From positions 1,736,001-1,800,000 of the forward strand of contig NZ_JARRAG010000002.1 in the NCBI RefSeq assembly GCF_029589435.1: 64,000 nt of DNA. Direction: 5' to 3'. Positions 48,069 to 57,583 of this stretch are shown here, piece after piece. Source of the DNA: Paludisphaera mucosa. Its GTDB lineage: Bacteria; Planctomycetota; Planctomycetia; Isosphaerales; Isosphaeraceae. The notes beneath the pieces were generated by a model that did not search any database, was not told the origin of the DNA, and saw only the letters and a program-made list of their open reading frames with translations. The number at the start of each line of letters is the position of its first letter. The first letter of the stretch is position 1. Both the position numbers and the translations under genes were made by a program.

Positions 48069-51000
48069 ATGAGAGTTCTCAGTTCCGCGTCGAAGTCGGT
48101 TCGTAGCGACCGCCGCAAGGGGATGCCCGCGCGGAAACCTCCCGGGTACCGGCTCGTGATTGAGGCGATGGAAGAGCGTAGTCTGCTCTCCGCAGTCGTG
48201 CTTCAGACGAACCTGGTGTCGGACCTGCCGGGCGTCGCCCAGGTCCTGGACCCCAACCTGGTCAACCCGTGGGGCATCTCGGAAAGCAGCGCCAGCCCGT
48301 TCTGGATCTCGGACAACAACGCCGGCGTCTCCACGCTCTACAATGCCCCAGGCGCCGACGACACGCCGGTCTCGATCAACCCGCTGGTGGTGAACATCCC
48401 GACGCCCGGCGCCCCGCTCGGCGCCACCGGGACTCCCACCGGGACCGTCTTCAACCTCGACGGGGGCGCGACGGGGGGGTTCAAGGTCAAGGGGGTCGAC
48501 AAGAACGGAAAGCCGATCACCGCCTCCGCGGCCTTCCTGTTCGCCACCGAGGACGGCACCCTCGTCGGCTGGAACCCCGCCGTCAATCCCAAGGGTTTCG
48601 TCCCGGCGAAGGCCGGCACGAACGGTATCATCGCCGTGGACAACTCCGGGAACAATTTCAAGAAGTCCAATCCCGCCAGGCAGACCGGGGCGGTCTACAA
48701 GGGCCTGGCCACCGCCAGCAGCGCGACCCCGATCTTCGCGTCCGACCGCAACTCGGCGACGGTGCTCTACGCCGCCAACTTCCGCTCCGGCAAGGTCGAG
48801 GTCTACGATACCAACTTCAAGTCCGTCAAACTGAATGGTCGTGCGTTCGCCGACCCGAACCTCCCCAAGGGCTACGCCCCGTTCAACGTGCAGGTCCTGG
48901 GCGGCAAGGTCTATGTCACCTACGCCAAGCAGGACGCCAAGAAGCACGACGACGTGGCCGGAAACGGCAACGGCTTCGTCGACGTGTTCAACCTGAACGG
49001 GACGCCCGGCCTGCCTGGCGGGAGGGCGCGCCTGGTTTCACGGGGCCCGCTCGACTCGCCGTGGGGCCTGACGCTGGCGCCGTCGAGCTTCGGGGCCCTC
49101 GGCGGCGACCTGCTGGTGGGCAATTTCGGCGACGGCATGATCAATGCCTTCGACCCCACGACCGGCGCGGCCCTGGGCAGCCTGATCGGCGCCGACGGCA
49201 AGCCGATCCGGGTCGACGGGCTGTGGGCGCTCCAGGTCGGCAACGGCGGCAGCGGCGGCGACGCCAACTCGGTGTACTTCACCGCCGGCCTCGACCACGA
49301 GCAGCACGGCCTGTTCGGTTCGCTGGCGCCGGTTGCGCCGGCGGCCGGAGGTGCGGACGTCCTCACGTATCACAACGATACTTCCGGGACCGGGGCCAAC
49401 CTGAACGAGACGACGCTGACGCCGCAGAACGTCAACGCGTCGAGCTTCGGGAAGCTCTTCAGCTACAAGGTCGACGGCCAGGTCTATGCCCAGCCCCTGG
49501 AGGTCGGCCAGGTGCGTATGAGCGACGGCCAACTCCACAACGTCCTGATCGTGGCCACAGAGAATGACAGCGTCTATGCCCTCGACGCCGACGACCCGAC
49601 CGCGGGCCCGAGGCACAACGGCGTCCTCTGGCAGGACAGCTTCATCGACCCGGCGAACGGCGTCACGACCGTCCCCTCCCAGGACGTCGAGAATAACGGC
49701 GTCGGGCCGACCTACGGCATCACGGCCACGCCCGTCATCGACAGGGCTACGGGGACGATCTACGTCGTCAGCCAGGTGAAGGAGCAACCGACCGACGCGG
49801 GCGGGCCGCACTACGTGCAGCAGTTCCACGCCCTGGACCTCATCACCGGCAAGGAGAAGGACGGCGGCCCGGTCACGATCGGCGACACCACGCTCCACCC
49901 CGACGGCAGCTTCACCAACGACACCCAGATCTCCGTCCCCGGCACCGGCGCCGGATCGGCCGACGGGGTGGTCAAGTTCAACGCGCTGCGGCAGCTCCCC
50001 CGGATGGGCCTGGTGCTCGACATGAACGTGCCGGGGCATCCCGACGGCGTCGTCTTCACGGGCTCTGCATCGGATGGCGATATCGACCCGTACCACGGCT
50101 GGCTCATCGGCTACGACGCGAAGACCCTTAAGTTGGTCACCATCTTCAACACCACGCCGAATGGCGACTTCGGGGGGATCTGGCAGTCAGGAGCGGCCCC
50201 CACGGTTGCGTCCAACGGCGACCTGATCCTTGGGGACGGCAACGGTACGTTCGACGCCTTCACCACGACGACCCCGCCCGGCCCGGCCGCGCAGGGCGAG
50301 TCCGGCTTCGGCCTCGGTTCCAGCGGGATCCACCAGAGCGCGGCCGTCAGCTTCGCCGCCTCCATACCGAGCACCGGCGTCGGCTCGACGGGCCTGTTCT
50401 TCAACGGCGACACCCCCACCGACCATCCGCTCGCGCCCGACGTCAACCAGCCGCTGGCCGGGACGGGCATCAACTTCACGGCGGGGGCCGAGGACCCCAA
50501 CGGACCGCACACCTACCAGGCGACCCTCTCGTATCACGGCGCCACGCTCACCGAGACGATCACCGATCAGACCACCGGCGCCTCCTTCAGCCGCGACTAC
50601 GCGAACGTGGACCTCCCCAACAGCGTCGGCGGCGACACCGCCTTCGTCGGCTTCGGCGCCGGCACCGACGGCCGGACGGCGACGAACGCGATCACCAGCT
50701 GGACGTACTCCAGCGGTGGCCAGACCCTCATCGACCACTCCGGCGGCTTCGCCAGCAACGGCGACCTGACGGCCACCGGGATCACGACGTTCAACGGCTC
50801 CGCGGCCGACCTGACCACCGATGATGGCCAGCAGGCGGGCAACCTCTTCGCCAACACGCGCGTGAACATCCGGGACTTCTCGACCACGTTCACCTTCCAG
50901 ATCCAGCATCCGGGCTCGGGCCCGATCGGCGATGGCCTGACCTTCATCATCCAGAACGACACCGGCCACCGGCCCGGCCCGGACTTCGGCGAGTCGAGCC

Positions 51001-51974
51001 TCCGGCTCAGCCCGACCCCCGGGACAATGACCGTCGTCGACTCCTTCACCCCGTTCGACTTCAAGAACCGGGACATCCACGACACCGACACGAGCTCGAC
51101 CGGCATGACGCTGCTGCCCGCCTTCCCGGGAACGGCGCATCCGAACCTGGCGGTCACGGCCGACAAGTCGGGGACGATCCGCCTGATCGACATCGACAAT
51201 ATGGGCGGGTTCAACCCCGGCGGCCCGGACAACGTCCTCCAGGAGTTCACGGCCAACCCCCACGGCCTGATCTATAGCTCACCGGTCTACTTCGACGGCA
51301 AGGTCTATATCCATGGCGTGGGCGATGTGCTCAAGGCCTTCGCCCTCAAGCTCGACCCGGCGACGAACACGATGCTGCTGGACGAGACCCCGGTCAGCCA
51401 GGGCACGTCGGTCTCCGGCTTCCCCGGGGAGGTGCCGAGCGTTTCGGCCGACGGTACGAGCAACGGGATCGTCTGGGACCTGCAGGTGGATGGCTTCGCC
51501 ACGGGCAGCCCGGCGATCCTCCGGGCCTACGATGCGAACGACCTGTCGACGCCGCTGTACGCCAGCAACCAGGCCGGTCCGCGCGACACGGCCGGCGGTG
51601 GGATCAAGTTCAGCACGCCGACGATCGCCAACGGGCACGTCTACCTCGGGACGCAATTCGAGGTTGACGTCTACGGACTCCTCCCGCGGGCGGGTGGCGC
51701 GGCCGTCGCCGCCGCCCCGCAGGTCGGCGGCGACATCGGCCTCACCATCAACCCGGCCGCCCCGCCGAGAAGCAGTTCCATGGCGGAGGCTGGCGGCGGC
51801 GCGGCGGACCTGCATGCTGCGGCGCTCGACGCCATCGGTAGCGGGGGCGGCTTGAGCCGCCTGAGCGTGCTGACCGACCAGGAGGCGTTGAAGCACAAGA
51901 GCCGGGGGGTTGGCCGGCTAGCCGCCGCCGCTCGAGGTACCACAGAGATGCGACGCGCGGAACCCCATGCCTAG
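48069..51974 (+). CDS. Giant secreted protein: TIGR03118-like domain, beta-propeller and L-type lectin modules
   Basis: A 1301-residue protein from ATG 48069, with AGGAG nine bases upstream. The basic N-terminus leads to IEAMEERSLLSAV, the EERSLLS motif found near the start of many large exported planctomycete proteins. Residues about 40-420 match the TIGR03118 type (LVNPWGISESSASPFWISDN, then FNVQVLGGKVYVTYAK). From about 430 a PQQ/propeller-like region follows (VLIVATENDSVYALDADDP). Two L-type lectin-like blocks are inserted: FVGFGAGTDGRTATNAITSW (about 858-880) and FSTTFTFQIQ with GDGLTFIIQND (about 935-965). Propeller strands then resume (TADKSGTIRLIDIDNMGG). The C-terminus is Ala/Gly-rich. 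It probably binds sugars at the cell surface; the function is unknown. Confidence 0.8.
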   Translation: MRVLSSASKSVRSDRRKGMPARKPPGYRLVIEAMEERSLLSAVVLQTNLVSDLPGVAQVLDPNLVNPWGISESSASPFWISDNNAGVSTLYNAPGADDTPVSINPLVVNIPTPGAPLGATGTPTGTVFNLDGGATGGFKVKGVDKNGKPITASAAFLFATEDGTLVGWNPAVNPKGFVPAKAGTNGIIAVDNSGNNFKKSNPARQTGAVYKGLATASSATPIFASDRNSATVLYAANFRSGKVEVYDTNFKSVKLNGRAFADPNLPKGYAPFNVQVLGGKVYVTYAKQDAKKHDDVAGNGNGFVDVFNLNGTPGLPGGRARLVSRGPLDSPWGLTLAPSSFGALGGDLLVGNFGDGMINAFDPTTGAALGSLIGADGKPIRVDGLWALQVGNGGSGGDANSVYFTAGLDHEQHGLFGSLAPVAPAAGGADVLTYHNDTSGTGANLNETTLTPQNVNASSFGKLFSYKVDGQVYAQPLEVGQVRMSDGQLHNVLIVATENDSVYALDADDPTAGPRHNGVLWQDSFIDPANGVTTVPSQDVENNGVGPTYGITATPVIDRATGTIYVVSQVKEQPTDAGGPHYVQQFHALDLITGKEKDGGPVTIGDTTLHPDGSFTNDTQISVPGTGAGSADGVVKFNALRQLPRMGLVLDMNVPGHPDGVVFTGSASDGDIDPYHGWLIGYDAKTLKLVTIFNTTPNGDFGGIWQSGAAPTVASNGDLILGDGNGTFDAFTTTTPPGPAAQGESGFGLGSSGIHQSAAVSFAASIPSTGVGSTGLFFNGDTPTDHPLAPDVNQPLAGTGINFTAGAEDPNGPHTYQATLSYHGATLTETITDQTTGASFSRDYANVDLPNSVGGDTAFVGFGAGTDGRTATNAITSWTYSSGGQTLIDHSGGFASNGDLTATGITTFNGSAADLTTDDGQQAGNLFANTRVNIRDFSTTFTFQIQHPGSGPIGDGLTFIIQNDTGHRPGPDFGESSLRLSPTPGTMTVVDSFTPFDFKNRDIHDTDTSSTGMTLLPAFPGTAHPNLAVTADKSGTIRLIDIDNMGGFNPGGPDNVLQEFTANPHGLIYSSPVYFDGKVYIHGVGDVLKAFALKLDPATNTMLLDETPVSQGTSVSGFPGEVPSVSADGTSNGIVWDLQVDGFATGSPAILRAYDANDLSTPLYASNQAGPRDTAGGGIKFSTPTIANGHVYLGTQFEVDVYGLLPRAGGAAVAAAPQVGGDIGLTINPAAPPRSSSMAEAGGGAADLHAAALDAIGSGGGLSRLSVLTDQEALKHKSRGVGRLAAAARGTTEMRRAEPHA

Positions 51975-52205
51975 GCCCTCGTTGCCTGATGGGTGTTGAG
52001 TAGACGGACGCCGGCCCGATCCAGTGCCCGGCCGTGGTCCTCCGCGTGGACGAGTCCAGGACCTGGAAGATCGCCGCCGAGCGGAGCTTCTCCAGGACCC
52101 CGTGATCGAGTAGCCGACGCGCCACCCCCTGCGTGCCAGAACCGAGGGACCGTATTAGCCGGTTTGCAAGATGCTTGTCATGGAGGCCGTGGCCGTTTCT
52201 CTCGC

Positions 52206-52670
52206 TCAAGGGGCTGCATCACCCTGCTGCCCCTTGAGCCGCAATTCGATCAGCCGACTCGTCACGGCGAACATGGCGGAGGCCGACACGCCGAACATCA
52301 GGACGCCGTTCGCGGCCTCGAGCGGGCCGAGCAACCGCCAATCGGGCGCCATCACGATATCGCCGTAGCCGAGGGTCGTGAAGTTCACGGCCGAGTGGTA
52401 GAAGGCCGTCGCGAAGTCCGGGAGGGCGCCGCAGATCACGAAGGCGACGGCCCAGAGGGCGACCTGCGTCAGGAGGGCCGTCATGAGGATCAGTATGACC
52501 CCGGTCGTGACGCTGACGTTCCGCAGGAAGCTCCGGCCGGCATAGCCGATCCTGTGGAGCCACGCCACGAACCGGACCGTCAAGGCGATGGCCATCGACT
52601 GGACCAGCATCGAGGCCGGCAGGACGACCAAGACGACGAGGAGGAAAGCCATCATGAGAATTCGATCCAA
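52206..52670 (-). CDS. Two-helix potassium channel subunit
   Basis: A 154-residue membrane protein with an N-terminal hydrophobic stretch (ILMMAFLLVVLVVLPASMLV), a second helix (VILILMTALLTQVALWAVAF) and a pore loop. The filter reads VNFTTLGYGDIVM, which contains the potassium-selectivity sequence TLGYGD. A last helix (LEAANGVLMFGVSASAMFAV) lines the pore. It matches the Ion_trans_2 family of simple bacterial K+ channels. There is no regulatory RCK domain, so it is either unregulated or relies on another subunit. It is convergent with the giant lectin gene and divergent from the efflux operon. Confidence 0.88.
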   Translation of the reverse strand: MDRILMMAFLLVVLVVLPASMLVQSMAIALTVRFVAWLHRIGYAGRSFLRNVSVTTGVILILMTALLTQVALWAVAFVICGALPDFATAFYHSAVNFTTLGYGDIVMAPDWRLLGPLEAANGVLMFGVSASAMFAVTSRLIELRLKGQQGDAAP

Positions 52671-52798
52671 TCCGGTGCGTCGAGGTCCTCGCGGCGGCCG
52701 GTAGATTTTTCCTGATCCTCAGGACCGGCAGGGCCGAAAACAGAACAGAGCATTCCTGTAACACTGGGGATCATACCCTGTCCGGAGGTCGTCGACGG

Positions 52799-54409
52799 AT
52801 GGCGTGTTTCGGGGCCGATCGCCGTTGCCGAGTCCTTTGCATCCTGGTCCCGCTGCTGACCGGGGGCTGCATCCGGCCGCGCGCGGACGTCCGCAGTTCG
52901 CTCGAAGCACGCGTATTCCCGGTCCTGGACCAAACGATCCCGGCCGACGCGATAGTCCGTCCGGCGGTCGCCGATCGCCCCGAGGGTCTCGACCAGACCC
53001 TTCCCCCGGCGCTGGAGGCGGCCCCGACCGCCGCGCCCCGGCCGAACGAGGCGGCCGGCTCGGCGCCCACTGCGACGGATGCGTCGGAGGAACCGGCTGG
53101 CCAGCCGCTCACGCTCCCCGAGGCGATCGGGCTCGCGTTCCGCCTCCAGCCACGCCTGCGCGCCCAGTTGGAGAGCATCGCCCAGGCCCGGGGCCGGGGC
53201 GGGGTCGCCTTCTCGATGTTCCTCCCCACCGTCGCCGGCAACTACGATGTCGGCGGGTTCACGCTCGGCGTCGGCGGCGAGCCCATCGGGGTCGGGGGGG
53301 GGACCCAGAACTTCAACTTCATCCCCTTCACCGGCGCCGTGCCCGTCGGCCTGAACATCAAGTCGGGATACGAGCTCGCGGAGCTGAAGGTCCAGTGGCT
53401 GCTCCTGGACTTCGGCCGCCGGCTGGGCCGGTACGAGCAGGCGAAGCTCGCGGTGGACGTCGCCCAGCTCCAGACCGATCGTGCCTTCCAGACCGTGTCG
53501 AACGAGGTCTCCGTCGCCTACTACGGCGTACTGCGGGCGAAGGCCCTGCGGCGGACCTTCGAGGACGCCGCCCGACGCGCCGAGATGCAACTGGCCGACG
53601 CCCGCAAGCTGCTTGGCGAAGGGGTCGTGGAGCGTGAGACGGTCCTGCGGGCCGAGGTCCTGCGGGCCGAGACCCGGCAGCAACTCCATGCCGCCGTCGA
53701 GTCAGAGTACGTGGCCCTGGCGGAGCTGGACCTGGTGATCGGCCTGAAGTGCAACCAGCCGGTCGGCGTCGTCGAGCCCCCCGCGATCCCGTCGTTCGAC
53801 CGGTCCCTGGCCGATTGCCTCCAGACCGCCGTCCGGGAACGCCGGGAATTCCACGTCGCTCGGCGTGCGGTCGAGATCGCCCGGGAAGGGACCCGCGTGG
53901 CGCGGGCGGACTTCGCTCCCAAGGTCATCGCCGACGGGACCCTGCTCAACTTCCAACAGTCCAGCCCCACCGGGTACGCGGATTTGGCCGTCGGCTTCAT
54001 CCGTCTCGACTGGACCTTGTTCGAGGGAGGGCGGAGAATCGCCGAGGCACGCGTGGCCGATTCGCGCGTACGGGAGGCGATGGCCCAGGCCGAGTCGATC
54101 GTCGACAACATCGCGTTTCAGGTCAACGAGGCGTACCGGCGCATGGTCACCGCCCGGCTCGGGATCGAGGACGCGCGCCCGGCGGTGGAGCAGGCCCGCG
54201 AGAACTTCCGCCTCGTGCGCTCGCGCTCCCTGGAGGGGGACGCCACGCCGACCGAGATCACCGACGCCCAGGCCTCATTGACCCGTGCCGAGCAGAGCTA
54301 CCTCAATGCCGTGTACAACTACCTGTCGGCGATCGCCCGGCTGGAGTATGCGATGGGCGACGGTCGGACCCCGGCGACCGCGGCCCACGAACACCCGCCT
54401 TCCGGGTAA
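52799..54409 (+). CDS. TolC-like outer-membrane efflux lipoprotein
   Basis: A 536-residue protein with an N-terminal lipobox (CILVPLLTGGC; Cys about residue 25), so probably a lipoprotein. After a Pro/Ala-rich linker come two outer-membrane efflux repeats: PLTLPEAIGLAFRLQPRLRA through the DFGRRLGRYEQAKLAVDVA helices, and the second half with FIRLDWTLFEGGRRIAEARV and LEGDATPTEITDAQASLTRAEQSYLNAVYNYLSAIARLE. Such proteins form trimeric channels across the outer membrane. It is the first gene of a tripartite efflux operon: the HlyD-like adaptor starts 20 bp after its stop. The start at 52799 is the first ATG; Shine-Dalgarno support is weak. Confidence 0.92.
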   Translation: MACFGADRRCRVLCILVPLLTGGCIRPRADVRSSLEARVFPVLDQTIPADAIVRPAVADRPEGLDQTLPPALEAAPTAAPRPNEAAGSAPTATDASEEPAGQPLTLPEAIGLAFRLQPRLRAQLESIAQARGRGGVAFSMFLPTVAGNYDVGGFTLGVGGEPIGVGGGTQNFNFIPFTGAVPVGLNIKSGYELAELKVQWLLLDFGRRLGRYEQAKLAVDVAQLQTDRAFQTVSNEVSVAYYGVLRAKALRRTFEDAARRAEMQLADARKLLGEGVVERETVLRAEVLRAETRQQLHAAVESEYVALAELDLVIGLKCNQPVGVVEPPAIPSFDRSLADCLQTAVRERREFHVARRAVEIAREGTRVARADFAPKVIADGTLLNFQQSSPTGYADLAVGFIRLDWTLFEGGRRIAEARVADSRVREAMAQAESIVDNIAFQVNEAYRRMVTARLGIEDARPAVEQARENFRLVRSRSLEGDATPTEITDAQASLTRAEQSYLNAVYNYLSAIARLEYAMGDGRTPATAAHEHPPSG

Positions 54410-54429
54410 TATCCGCGCGGAGTCGCATC

Positions 54430-55866
54430 GTGAGCTCATCACCGCCGCCCGCAGCCCCGCCAGCCACTCCCCCATCGCCGGAGACCCGGCCCGCTCAGGG
54501 ACCGCCTCCGAATGGAACCATCGCCGGTCTGCTGCGGCGGATCGTGCTTTTTGCCCTCATACTCGCCGTCGCGGGCGTGGGAATCTGGTTTCTCGCCGGC
54601 TGGATCCAGTACCGAGGCAGGCACTCGATCACCGACGATGCCTTCGTCGAGGCCCACATCGTGAACGTCGCCCCGGAGCTGGTCTCGGGGCGGATCGTCC
54701 GCTTGCTCGTCGAGGAGGACGACCGGGTCGAGAAGGGGCAGGTCCTGGCGGAGGTCGACGCGGTCCCCTACCGCGACCGGGTCGATTTGGCCCGGAGCAG
54801 GGTTGACGCGGCCGAGGCCGAGCTCGCGCGGCAGCGGGCCGACCTGGAGCGGGTCCGCAAGGAAGTGCCCATCCAGGTGGAGATCGCCCGGCGAACGGTC
54901 ACCTCGGCCGACGCCGACCGCGCCCGTGCCGAGTCGTCGCTCGGGTATACCAGGGACGAGGTCGATACGGGCATCGACGAGGCCCGGGCCGGCCTCAAGG
55001 CGGCGCGGGCCGACCTGACGCTATCCCAGGAGGAATACGGCCGATTCACCCGGCTCTATCAACAGGAGGCCTCGACGCAGAGGCGGGCCCAGGAGGTGAC
55101 ACGGGCCCACGACGCCGCGCAGGCGCAGGTCGACCTGGCCCAGGCCCGCCTGGCCAAGGCCCTCGCCTCGCGCACCCAGGTCGACGTCGCCCGGCGTGCC
55201 CTCGAGGCGGCACAGGCCTCGCGGAATAAGGCGGAGAAGGGCATCGAGCTGGCGGAGATCGGCTTCGAGCAGATCCACGAGGTCGAGCTCCTGGTCAAGG
55301 TCAAGCAGCAGACGGTCGAGGAAGCCCGGACTTCGTTGCGAGCGGCCGAGCACGACCTCGAATACACCCGGGTCCGCGCCCCATTTCCCGGCGTGATCGT
55401 GAAGCGCTACCGCCATCTCGGCGACTTCGCCTCGGCGGGGGTGGCGGTCCTGAGCCTGTACAACCCCGACCTCCTCTACGTGGAGGCGAACCTCGAAGAG
55501 ACCCGCCTGCCGGGGGTCGCGCCGGGGAATCCGGTCGCGATCGAGCTCGACGCGTTCTCCCGGCCGTTTCGCGGACGGGTCGTCTGGGTCAACAAGTCCA
55601 CGGGCGCCCAGTTCGCGCTGATGCCGCGGAACGTGGTCTCCGGCGAGTTCACGAAGGTGGTCCAGAGGGTGGCCGTCCGGATCGCGATCGAGCGTGACGA
55701 CCGCTGGCCCCAGCTCCGCGCGGGATTGTCGGCGCAGGTCGTCATCGCGCACGGGCCCGGCGATCCCGACTGGGCCGCGAAAGAGGCTCGCCGCCTGGCC
55801 GAGGCCGAGTCCCGCTTCAATCTGGCAGGCACAGACCCTGTACCTTCCGAACGAGGGTCGAGATGA
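54430..55866 (+). CDS. HlyD/EmrA-type membrane fusion protein
   Basis: A 478-residue periplasmic adaptor from GTG 54430 (CGGAG seven bases upstream). A Pro-rich cytoplasmic tail precedes one membrane helix (IVLFALILAVAGVGIWFLAG). Then come the first lipoyl half (ITDDAFVEAHIVNVAPELVSG), a very long coiled-coil hairpin (about 125-300) and the second lipoyl half with the barrel (YTRVRAPFPGVIVKRYRHLGDF). The hairpin is longer than in typical EmrA. The adaptor bridges the inner-membrane MFS pump and the TolC-like channel encoded beside it. Its stop overlaps the MFS start (ATGA, 55863). Confidence 0.92.
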   Translation: MSSSPPPAAPPATPPSPETRPAQGPPPNGTIAGLLRRIVLFALILAVAGVGIWFLAGWIQYRGRHSITDDAFVEAHIVNVAPELVSGRIVRLLVEEDDRVEKGQVLAEVDAVPYRDRVDLARSRVDAAEAELARQRADLERVRKEVPIQVEIARRTVTSADADRARAESSLGYTRDEVDTGIDEARAGLKAARADLTLSQEEYGRFTRLYQQEASTQRRAQEVTRAHDAAQAQVDLAQARLAKALASRTQVDVARRALEAAQASRNKAEKGIELAEIGFEQIHEVELLVKVKQQTVEEARTSLRAAEHDLEYTRVRAPFPGVIVKRYRHLGDFASAGVAVLSLYNPDLLYVEANLEETRLPGVAPGNPVAIELDAFSRPFRGRVVWVNKSTGAQFALMPRNVVSGEFTKVVQRVAVRIAIERDDRWPQLRAGLSAQVVIAHGPGDPDWAAKEARRLAEAESRFNLAGTDPVPSERGSR

Positions 55867-57461
55867 GCCAGGTCGTCGCCCGGGAACCTACCACGACGGT
55901 GTCCGTCGAACGGCAGCGAGTCTTTGCCGCCCTGGCCGTCGTCCCGATCCTGGCGACCGTCTATCAGACGATCGTCCTCACCGACGTCACGGCCGACGTC
56001 ATCCGCAAGGGGATCGAGGCCGACTCCTACCAGATGATCTGGACGAACCTCGCATGGGCCCTCGCGACCCTCTACGGGATCTTCCTGGGGATGTGGGGCA
56101 TGGCCCGGTTCGGCCAGCGCCTGAGCCTCTGCGTCGGCCTGGTCCTGTTCGCCCTCGGCAACTTGCTCTGCGGCTCCGCGATCGACGTCGCCACGATGTC
56201 GGGCGCGAAGGTCGTCGAGGGGATCGGCAAGGGCGTCACGATCGTCCTCTGCCGGAGCATCCTCTACCACCAATTCGACCGCGCGCTGCTCGTGGCCGTG
56301 GGGTTCTACGGCGTGGGTGCCTACTCGACCCGGAACGTGACGCCGTTGGTGACGGCCTACGTCAACGACTGGCTCTCCTGGCGCTGGATCTTCTGGATCA
56401 ACGTGCCGATCGCCGCGCTCGCCATCCCAATGGTCCTGCGCTTCATCCGGCCCGATCGGGCGGCGGTGCCGAGGTCGCTTCGAATCGACTGGGTCGGCGT
56501 GACCCTCTTCGCGGCGTGGGTCTCCTGCCTACTGTTCGCCTTCGGCTGGTACCGAAAGTGGGGCGGCTGGACCTCCAACGAGTTCGCAGTGACGGCGACC
56601 TTGTGCCTCCTTCTCCCGATCGCCACGGTGGCCTGGGTCGGCTCGGGACTCTCGGCGGATGAGCACCTCCGCCGAATCCTCCGCGTGAGGACCTACGTAT
56701 TGGCGATGGGCGTGCGGGGACTGCTCCTTCTGAACATCTCCGCCGTGCTCGCCGTCCTGTCGAAGTACATGACCGAGCTGCGCGACTACCCACGCGAGGT
56801 CGCCGGCTGGGTCCTCGCCCCCGCGTCGCTCATGATGGCCGCCTCGACCTTGCTGACGACCTACTTCCATCGCCGCAATATGCGGCACATCTGGCTGCTC
56901 GCGGGCGTGCTGGGGAGCGCGGGCTGCGTCTGGTGCCTATCGTCGATCGACAATTTCACTCCGAAGGGGCACATCGCCACCATCCTGGCTTTCTGGGGCC
57001 TGTTCCTCGGCCTGCTCCCCCCCGTCTTCCTCACCGACGAGGTCGAGAGCCTGGAACCGAAGGACGCCCTTTACGCCGGGGGCCTGGCGATCGTCTGCAT
57101 CATCACCATGTTGCTCATCATCCCGGTCGCGACCAGCACGACCATCAGCGCCTGGTCCGATCGCGCCCTCGACTCCCAGCGACTGAACCTCCGCGGAGAT
57201 CGCGTCGTGGTCCGCGAGGCCCAGGCCCGCCTGGCGGACGAGTACCGCCGGCGCGGCCTCGCCGGCCCCGATCAGGCCGCACTGATCGGCACGACCCTCG
57301 CTGCCTTCGCCAAGACCGAGAGCGTGGCCCGCGGCATCCAGGACGGGCTCAAGTTCCTCAGCCTCGTCATGCTCGGGCTCGGATTGACTCTCGCCTCGCT
57401 CCGATGCATCTCGCCACCACGGCAGAATCTGATCCCGGATCCGCAACACCGAGTCGCTTGA
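55863..57461 (+). CDS. EmrB-type MFS efflux transporter (DHA2-like)
   Basis: A 532-residue inner-membrane protein with about 14 hydrophobic helices, starting at an ATGA overlap with the adaptor gene. Recognisable pieces are LAWALATLYGIFLGMWGMARFG (helices 2-3 with the loop Arg), RSILYHQFDRALLVAVGFYGV, and YVNDWLSWRWIFWINVPIAALA, the motif typical of EmrB relatives. A soluble helical stretch near 430-480 precedes the last helix. It exports small amphipathic compounds using the proton gradient, through the adjacent HlyD-like and TolC-like proteins. After its stop only 122 bp remain before the inversion breakpoint. Confidence 0.9.
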   Translation: MSQVVAREPTTTVSVERQRVFAALAVVPILATVYQTIVLTDVTADVIRKGIEADSYQMIWTNLAWALATLYGIFLGMWGMARFGQRLSLCVGLVLFALGNLLCGSAIDVATMSGAKVVEGIGKGVTIVLCRSILYHQFDRALLVAVGFYGVGAYSTRNVTPLVTAYVNDWLSWRWIFWINVPIAALAIPMVLRFIRPDRAAVPRSLRIDWVGVTLFAAWVSCLLFAFGWYRKWGGWTSNEFAVTATLCLLLPIATVAWVGSGLSADEHLRRILRVRTYVLAMGVRGLLLLNISAVLAVLSKYMTELRDYPREVAGWVLAPASLMMAASTLLTTYFHRRNMRHIWLLAGVLGSAGCVWCLSSIDNFTPKGHIATILAFWGLFLGLLPPVFLTDEVESLEPKDALYAGGLAIVCIITMLLIIPVATSTTISAWSDRALDSQRLNLRGDRVVVREAQARLADEYRRRGLAGPDQAALIGTTLAAFAKTESVARGIQDGLKFLSLVMLGLGLTLASLRCISPPRQNLIPDPQHRVA

Positions 57462-57565
57462 CTCCGACCGGCCGCTTGAAGCGGCGGGTGCACTGGCACT
57501 GGTCCGAAAAGCCGGCGCGCGGTGCCCCCAGCGGCAGCTCGGTCGCCACGGCTTGAAGCCAGCAG

Positions 57566-57583
57566 CGCTTCGGTCCGCCAGAC
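57566..57583 (+). other. 15-mer motif and severed IS5 segment at the inversion breakpoint
   Basis: CGCTTCGGTCCGCCAGAC contains an exact copy of the recurrent 15-mer and ends in the 11-bp IS4 target GTCCGCCAGAC. Read as TTC GGT CCG CCA GAC (57569-57583) it continues in frame into the minus-strand IS5 fragment at 20014 and below, so these bases were next to that fragment before the inversion. Upstream, an in-frame TGA at 57554-57556 shows the IS5 gene was already truncated. Confidence 0.65.
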
